A stretch of DNA of 64,000 bases, from NCBI RefSeq assembly GCF_000445445.1, contig NZ_ASXP01000002.1, forward strand, positions 248,001-312,000. Direction: 5' to 3'. Every line of letters starts with the position of its first letter. Position 1 is the stretch's first letter. The translations under genes and the position numbers were made by a program. The stretch is from Sporomusa ovata DSM 2662 (lineage in GTDB: Bacteria; Bacillota; Negativicutes; Sporomusales; Sporomusaceae). Positions 59,226-64,000 of the stretch are shown here, in pieces. The notes under the pieces are model-generated. The model was not told the origin of the DNA, made no database searches, and saw nothing but the letters and a program-made list of their open reading frames with translations.

Positions 59226-60344
59226 CTAATATAAAGCTTTAAAAATGTCACGAATTTCATTTCTGCTAAGTGGAACATAGTTGTTTACTAAGAGTCTCTG
59301 TTGGCCTTCGATTACGGAATCTGTAAAAATTTCAACTTCCGCTTCTTTCATTCCATACTCTTTAAGAGGTTTTTTAGCTAATAAATTGTCAAGAAGTTTT
59401 GAAAGTTCATCATAAACAGTAGTAGTATCTGAAATTTTTAAAATTCCAGCTACTATGTTATTAAGTTCTTTTATTTTTCCATTAGGATTCTTTTGGTTGT
59501 AGGTCTTAAATACTTCAACAAAAAATTGATAGTTCGCTTCTCCATGAGGAACGTGGTAATTGCCACCTAGTGGATAGGATAATGCATGTACTGCTCCCAC
59601 ACCTGTATTTCCAAAAGCTATCCCCGCAAAATTGCTGCCAATTAGAAAATCTTCTATTATTTCTAATCGATACTCAGGACCTTTATCTAGGATATCCATA
59701 TATCCCCTAAGTATTAATTCCATAGCTTTTACACTAAATAATTCGGTAGAACTATTAGATCTAGGCGAAACATATGATTCGACGGCATGAATTAAGGCAT
59801 CAATTGAACTTGTTACGAAAAACTTATAGGGAAGTTCTTTTACTAATTCTGGTATTAATACTGCATAATCAGGATATAATTCGTCTACTCCAAGGCCCAT
59901 TTTGGTATGTTTTGATTTTATTTCAGCTATGGATATATTGGTAACTTCACTACCTGTACCACAAGTAGTTGGAACTACTATAAGCTCTCTTCCTTTAATT
60001 AAGGGAATTTTCTTTTCAAATAACGCTAGCGCACTTGTAGCATCTTGGATAACTAAAAGCTTAGCTATATCTACCACTGAGCCACCGCCAACAGCAATGA
60101 TTCGCCGATACTCTTTGCCACCCATGCCTTTCATAATAGCATCAATCATTTCATCTGAAGGTTCACCCTTCCCATACTTTTCCCGGAACATGAAGTCAGC
60201 GTTAAGATTTAATCCTTTCATATAGGAATTATATAAAAATTCGTTTGTTAATACGAAATCTCCCGCTGCAATAGCAAAAAATTCAGCAAAATCTTTAAAA
60301 TGATTAAACTTATGAATTTGAGGTTTCACTTGCAGTAATTTCAT
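59226..60344 (-). CDS. 4hbD: NAD-dependent 4-hydroxybutyrate dehydrogenase
   Basis: A 372-residue iron-containing alcohol dehydrogenase very close to Clostridium kluyveri 4HbD, which interconverts succinate semialdehyde and 4-hydroxybutyrate. Hallmarks: AVGGGSVVDIAKL (NAD binding), VPTTCGTGSEVTNISIAEIK, DALIHAVESYVSP, and metal ligands in AVHALSYPLGGNYHVPHGEA. AGGAGA precedes the ATG. It is monocistronic. The other succinate-to-butyrate pathway enzymes are not in view, so its role could be 4-hydroxybutyrate oxidation or GABA-type metabolism. Confidence 0.9.
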   Translation of the reverse strand: MKLLQVKPQIHKFNHFKDFAEFFAIAAGDFVLTNEFLYNSYMKGLNLNADFMFREKYGKGEPSDEMIDAIMKGMGGKEYRRIIAVGGGSVVDIAKLLVIQDATSALALFEKKIPLIKGRELIVVPTTCGTGSEVTNISIAEIKSKHTKMGLGVDELYPDYAVLIPELVKELPYKFFVTSSIDALIHAVESYVSPRSNSSTELFSVKAMELILRGYMDILDKGPEYRLEIIEDFLIGSNFAGIAFGNTGVGAVHALSYPLGGNYHVPHGEANYQFFVEVFKTYNQKNPNGKIKELNNIVAGILKISDTTTVYDELSKLLDNLLAKKPLKEYGMKEAEVEIFTDSVIEGQQRLLVNNYVPLSRNEIRDIFKALY

Positions 60345-61011
60345 ATTTTTCTCCTTTTATCCTATTATTTCTATTCTTAAACTCATTATACTTGTAAAAA
60401 CAAGGGTTAACAACTGAGTAAACTTTCTTCAATAACCTCAGAGAAATAGACGACACTGACGATATCGTTTGGTGATATGGATTTTACTATTAAATATTTA
60501 TTAGTAAATAGAAATAGACAGAGGCTTATAAACGAAATACGTCTATAAGCCCCATTGCTTAAATTTTAATAATTTACATTGATTTGAGTATATCATACTT
60601 AAAAAAACAACGCAAACACAAGCAAAAAATGAGACTCTCGTAGAAGTCTCAACAATGCGTGCAAGGACAAACGAGGGTGGGTACGTTGCCTTGACCTTCT
60701 TCTAATCAGAAGAATAGCATTTACGCCATATATATATATAAGCTTGCTTTAGGCAGCTAAGAACACAGTATATCGCAAAATAGATAGCTCGTCAGCCGTT
60801 AATTGTAAGTGACAAACTTTTTTCCCTGTTACAAGTTATAGTATCCTAAAAATCATTGATATCACTACGGTAAAGGTAGTGGTATGAAGATGTCAAATAT
60901 AAAGAGACTCATCTGCGCTGAACAGAAGGTCTCTTTATATTTTGAAAAGGGATAACGACCAGCTTATTAAAAAGGGACAACTCATAGCCGCCCGTAGGAT
61001 GCGACTATTAC
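60345..61011. other. Intergenic region with several hairpins
   Basis: No gene seen. Structures: GGCTTATA/TATAAGCC with a 13-nt loop (60523-60551); a group at about 60630-60720 with GAGACT/AGTCTC, GCAAGG/CCTTGA-type pairing and TTCTTCT/AGAAGAA; and a perfect 14-bp stem (AAATATAAAGAGAC and complement) with a 20-nt loop at 60895-60942. The middle group might be a structured RNA but fits no riboswitch class I know. Confidence 0.5.
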
Positions 61012-61119
61012 TTATATTAAAAATATCTTTACCATCATTGCTAACACCATTATTAGGTTAGATATTATCATTATCGCAAGCAAAACTATTAAGTACATTA
61101 TTATCTGATTCGTTTGCAT
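61012..61119 (-). CDS. 35-residue membrane peptide
   Basis: ATG at 61119, preceded by AAGGTG at suitable spacing, opens a 35-codon frame: MQTNQIIMYLIVLLAIMIIS then NLIMVLAMMVKIFLI. Nearly all residues are hydrophobic, forming one membrane helix. Its small size and the good ribosome binding site suggest a real but undescribed small membrane protein, or a type I toxin-like peptide. No antisense RNA can be shown. Confidence 0.45.
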   Translation of the reverse strand: MQTNQIIMYLIVLLAIMIISNLIMVLAMMVKIFLI

Positions 61120-61241
61120 AATGGTAACACCTTCATGGCTTAAGCATTTCTACTATATATTATGCATCATACGTGAAAAAATCACTTTTATATAAACCAT
61201 CTACCATCATTACAAAAAATACCTGACCCCCTGGGCATAAT

Positions 61242-61269
61242 AAAGCCCCCGGCACACGCCAGGGACTTT
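61242..61269 (-). terminator. Hairpin between two small genes, probable terminator
   Basis: A stem of AAAGcCCCcGGC with GCCaGGGaCTTT around ACAC, with two mismatched positions. It lies between the leftward 35-residue gene and the rightward 48-residue gene. Confidence 0.45.
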
Positions 61270-61336
61270 AAACCCGTAATTAATTACCAGTTATTTTGTT
61301 TCTTCATTCGGGCAAAATATTGCTGGAGGTGATTTT

Positions 61337-61483
61337 ATGAGAAATGAAAACCGTAAGAAAAATAACGAACAGTGCCGTAATGAGAGGAACCAAAAGAACC
61401 TTGATTTCGCCCGTGAGTTATCTAACGTAGAAGATCGCCGTAATGATAAGGATTGCGGTGGTGGCTGCGGTGGCAAACGGTAA
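61337..61483 (+). CDS. 48-residue charged protein with CGGGCGG end
   Basis: ATG 61337 follows GGAGGTGAT at ideal spacing. The frame encodes MRNENRKKNNEQCRNERNQK, then NLDFARELSNVEDRRNDK and DCGGGCGGKR. It is highly charged, Asn/Arg-rich, with three Cys and no Trp or Tyr. A proper terminator follows. The composition and size recall minor small acid-soluble spore proteins (the DFARELS segment), but I cannot assign a family. Confidence 0.65.
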   Translation: MRNENRKKNNEQCRNERNQKNLDFARELSNVEDRRNDKDCGGGCGGKR

Positions 61484-61509
61484 AGTTCTTAAATAGATCA
61501 ATCTCCATG

Positions 61510-61529
61510 GACGGCTTTTTATAGCCGTC
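61510..61529 (+). terminator. Terminator of the 48-residue gene
   Basis: A perfect 7-bp stem (GACGGCT/AGCCGTC) with a 6-nt loop, followed by TTTTC on the plus strand, 27 bp after the stop. Confidence 0.8.
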
Positions 61530-61581
61530 TTTTCATATTTCCCTGCCAAACCATTTTGTGGATAGCAACATTACCTATCCG

Positions 61582-62583
61582 CTAAGAAGCTCTGCGGATA
61601 ACCCTTCTATCCTTAAAAGCCTCTATTCTGGTCTTGACGTTCTCCTGCAAATTTCTATAAAAAAACTGATAGTCATAAATATGATATACGCCTTTCTCAA
61701 ATAAATCTAATACCGGTGGATACTCTTCAGCCGTGATGTCTGTTACCTTGAGAGTTCCCCTGGTTTTATCAAGATACGCGCCCGTTAAACGTGGAATTTC
61801 CTTATTAATCTTGCCGTCATAGCCTGTGAAAACTGCGCCCTTATTCAGAGACTTACCTGCTGGTTGGATTGTTGTTTTCCAGTTTAGCGGATTAATTCCC
61901 AATGTTTTACAAGGCACAAGTATGGATGTTTTCACATTGGGAGCTTCGGTATTAAAAGAAATAATCACCCCGGTATCATCTTCTCCTTGCGCCATTTTCA
62001 GGTGCGGATATTGTACAAGTTCCTCAGGTGTCACCCGCCAGCCAATAACATAAGCAGCTACCAGTTGTTCCTGCAGCCTTTGATCATGGTACATATCCTT
62101 CATAAGCCTGACAATCATATCTGCCCCCTGGCTAAAGCCTGCCAGCACAAGGGGGCGATCTTGCTTTTGTTCCTTTAAATAATACTCGAAAGCAGCCTTG
62201 ACATCCTGATAAGCTAACTCAAAATAAGGAGCCGCTGCAACCGGTTCTAATTTATAAGTATTTATCCCCGCTTGCCGGTAGTAGGGTGCATAAAAGTTGC
62301 CCTTCAAATCATAGATGCCTTTCTCCATATTAATTGCACCAATAAAGTTTTTACGAACATCGGCATCATCAATCGGCATATTAAATTGTGTAGAATTGCC
62401 CAAAAATACAGTAGGACAAACAAAAAACACATCCACATCCAGCGCGTCACTACTACCATTACCATAATATGCCCAGTTGTTTTGATCACTGTACGCAAGA
62501 CCAGCCGCATTCGCATTGCTAAAGATAATAGCTATGGCAACACAGACTAACATACTGGCTAACTCTTTCCTTGCTTTATACAT
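61582..62583 (-). CDS. Exported DUF3089 alpha/beta hydrolase
   Basis: A 333-residue protein with a signal peptide (MLVCVAIAIIFSNANAAG). DUF3089 features: DVFFVCPTVFLGN, FYAPYYRQAGI and the nucleophile elbow LAGFSQGADM with Ser in GFSQG, followed by AAYVIGWRVTPEEL. The family is probably esterase-like; its substrate is unknown. The gene is monocistronic. Confidence 0.85.
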   Translation of the reverse strand: MYKARKELASMLVCVAIAIIFSNANAAGLAYSDQNNWAYYGNGSSDALDVDVFFVCPTVFLGNSTQFNMPIDDADVRKNFIGAINMEKGIYDLKGNFYAPYYRQAGINTYKLEPVAAAPYFELAYQDVKAAFEYYLKEQKQDRPLVLAGFSQGADMIVRLMKDMYHDQRLQEQLVAAYVIGWRVTPEELVQYPHLKMAQGEDDTGVIISFNTEAPNVKTSILVPCKTLGINPLNWKTTIQPAGKSLNKGAVFTGYDGKINKEIPRLTGAYLDKTRGTLKVTDITAEEYPPVLDLFEKGVYHIYDYQFFYRNLQENVKTRIEAFKDRRVIRRAS

Positions 62584-62613
62584 ACAATCCCCTGTCTCTC
62601 TCCTCTTTGGTAT

Positions 62614-63096
62614 CTATAAATTTGTCATCAATTCTCTAACTCTACTTACTATTGAAAACAGCCTATTATCAAATAGCTCTTGCTTATCTGCCTTATATTT
62701 TTGCCGAATAAAGCTAAACAGTTTGGCTCCATCTAGCTTATCATTTATACAGATGTCCTCATTGGGAAAGTTTAGCATCCATTTATACCGAGGAAATACG
62801 TGAAAATGAAAATGACTAGTTTCTTCACCCAGACTCAGTATATAAACCCTATCAATGTCATTTTCTTTAACAAGAGCTTTAGTTACTGACTTTAAAATAT
62901 TTGTTAATTCAAATAGCTCTTCTTGTTTTACTTGTTCCAGATTCTCCACATGCCTTACTGGTGATAGAATAAAATATCCGGCTACATGTATATCTAAGCA
63001 ATGATGCAATATAACAAAATTGTTATTATAGATAATTCCGCCAGGTGGTATTACTTGTTTCTTTATAATCCGGCATGTAATACAAATAGCGTCCAC
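62614..63096 (-). CDS. HIT-family nucleotide hydrolase or transferase
   Basis: A 160-residue HIT protein. The histidine triad HFHFHVFPRY sits near residue 97, preceded by GYFILSPVRHVENLEQV. An N-terminal CITC resembles the zinc site of Hint-like proteins. Substrates are usually AMP-linked compounds such as nucleoside phosphoramidates. The GTG start at 63096 is uncertain. Confidence 0.85.
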   Translation of the reverse strand: MDAICITCRIIKKQVIPPGGIIYNNNFVILHHCLDIHVAGYFILSPVRHVENLEQVKQEELFELTNILKSVTKALVKENDIDRVYILSLGEETSHFHFHVFPRYKWMLNFPNEDICINDKLDGAKLFSFIRQKYKADKQELFDNRLFSIVSRVRELMTNL

Positions 63097-63143
63097 CTTC
63101 CACTTTTAGCTTAACTCAACCTATTCTACAATTTACTTCTTTT

Positions 63144-63728
63144 TTATTTTGCGAATAAATCCGCTTCTTTATTTGAATTCCAAATATATTCAATGCTTTG
63201 TGCAAGTTCCTTAGCTTTTGTTATACCAAACCTATCGGAAATAAAGCCTAACGCCATATCTATTCCTGCCGATACACCAGACGAAGTATAGAATTTTCCA
63301 TCAACAACCCATCTGGCATGACTGATCCATTCAACTTCGGAGTTCACTGACTGAACCCAATCAAAGGCTCTTTTGTTCGATGTAGCTTTGAAACCATTTA
63401 ACATATTTGCTTTAGCAAGCAACGCTGATCCCGTACAGACCGTAAGACAATATTGAGATTGAAGTGCAATGTCTGACAACTTTTCAATAAACATATTATC
63501 GTTAATCAAATACCGCGTTCCTTCACCGCCAGGAACTAAAAGTACTCCGGAACAATCAACCTTTTCCAAAGGTTCCGTTAAAATCGCAACCCCTTGACTG
63601 CTTTTTATAATACCACCATTTGCCGAAACAAAATGCAAACAACACTCGTCAATACGTCCAAGTACCTCGACTGGTCCAAATGCATCTAATGTTTCAAAAT
63701 CTGGAAACAGTAAAACATTCACATCCAT
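63144..63728 (-). CDS. DJ-1/PfpI family protein
   Basis: A 194-residue protein with the glutamine-amidotransferase-like fold. The nucleophile elbow is TVCTGSALLAKA, with a preceding VLLVPGGEGTRYL and a later TSSGVSAGIDMALGF. It resembles the isonitrile hydratase/ThiJ branch. Function may be stress-related glyoxalase, protease or amidase activity. AAAGGAA precedes the ATG. Confidence 0.87.
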   Translation of the reverse strand: MDVNVLLFPDFETLDAFGPVEVLGRIDECCLHFVSANGGIIKSSQGVAILTEPLEKVDCSGVLLVPGGEGTRYLINDNMFIEKLSDIALQSQYCLTVCTGSALLAKANMLNGFKATSNKRAFDWVQSVNSEVEWISHARWVVDGKFYTSSGVSAGIDMALGFISDRFGITKAKELAQSIEYIWNSNKEADLFAK

Positions 63729-63954
63729 AGAGTATTCATTCCTTTCGTGTTATCAGAAACATTATAACGCCATTATAAATCAAATGAAACTGCGCTTCCC
63801 TCCTTAAGCCAAAAAGCTTGGGCAAGCTCCAGAATATTTTCGGTACTGTATTATTTTTTAGGACATTAGGGGATATTGTAATCCATTATACCATTATTCA
63901 GTCCAAGGTATTAAAATACCCTGCATTAGAAACACTATTTTAGAGGTGATATTT

Positions 63955-64000
63955 TTGCGTGATACTGTAAATGCGCTCAGCGGTTCAATGAATGATCAAA
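63955..64000 (+). CDS. Start of a gene running off the window
   Basis: A TTG at 63955 preceded by AGAGGTGAT at ideal spacing opens a frame MRDTVNALSGSMNDQ that continues past the window edge. It diverges from the DJ-1 gene across about 225 bp with no other gene. Too short to identify. Confidence 0.55.
   Translation, partial: MRDTVNALSGSMNDQ

Noticed and set aside
60630..60720. Possible riboswitch before the small genes
   Set aside because: Stems are present but no conserved core of any class I know (cobalamin, SAM, c-di-GMP, NiCo, fluoride, guanidine) was found, and no downstream gene is clearly controlled.
61291..61476. 61-codon minus-strand frame
   Set aside because: It lies antisense to the 48-residue gene, which has the ribosome binding site and terminator.

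Overview
The window reads as chromosome of a spore-forming Negativicutes bacterium (a diderm Firmicute of the Sporomusa/Pelosinus type) that carries a decayed conjugative element. The organism call is an inference. An outer-membrane uptake apparatus (two TonB-dependent receptors, TonB, ExbB, ExbD) sits beside a Spo0E-like sporulation phosphatase, and the genes use strong Gram-positive Shine-Dalgarno sites with TTG and GTG starts. No rRNA, tRNA or CRISPR array was found.

Layout. Positions 1-7.9 kb hold AT-rich accessory genes: a Cys-rich KTR protein, an ANT(6)-type aminoglycoside adenylyltransferase, a PHP phosphatase/MFS/AraC group, a DUF523 protein, a nitroreductase/TetR pair, and remnants of an MFS transporter and an IS200/IS605 transposase. 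Positions about 8.0-31.2 kb are a G+C-rich integrative conjugative element of the Tn1549/CTn4 type: relaxase, MobC, VirB4, VirB6, VirD4, PrgI, Maff2, PcfB, ArdA and ParB, plus CD1107-, CD1108- and CD1845-like proteins. It has no integrase, excisionase, replication initiator or ParA in view. An IS3 element splits its CD1108-type hydrolase gene and an IS1182 element sits in an intergenic palindrome, so it looks immobile. It also carries an inverted AT-rich AAA ATPase gene. Sixteen copies of one 25-bp palindrome mark the element from end to end, and several of its proteins share a C-terminal tail ending in (N/S)AER.

Positions 31.3-64 kb are chromosomal. A Spo0E-like gene and a sigma-54-type response regulator come first. 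Next is a leftward block of twelve genes (46.6 to 33.7 kb): substrate-binding lipoprotein, radical SAM enzyme, unknown 381-residue protein, FmdE, FecCD permease, a TrmO-FmdE-like fusion, ExbB, ExbD, TonB, ABC ATPase and two TonB-dependent receptors. It looks like one dedicated uptake and processing system for an unknown chelated metal or cofactor. A TPR lipoprotein-like gene and a zur-znuABC zinc locus follow.

From 51 to 59 kb lies a signalling locus: a LuxR-type regulator, a degenerate receiver, a LytTR regulator, a 7TM-PAS histidine kinase, a clostripain-family protease operon and a repeat-containing exported protein. Three copies of an approximately 115-bp intergenic cassette lie before three transcription units and suggest a local regulon. 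Matching 21-codon stubs show that two kinase-regulator pairs collapsed into one split pair. The window ends with a 4-hydroxybutyrate dehydrogenase, two unlisted small genes, a DUF3089 hydrolase, a HIT protein, a DJ-1/PfpI protein and the first codons of a further gene.
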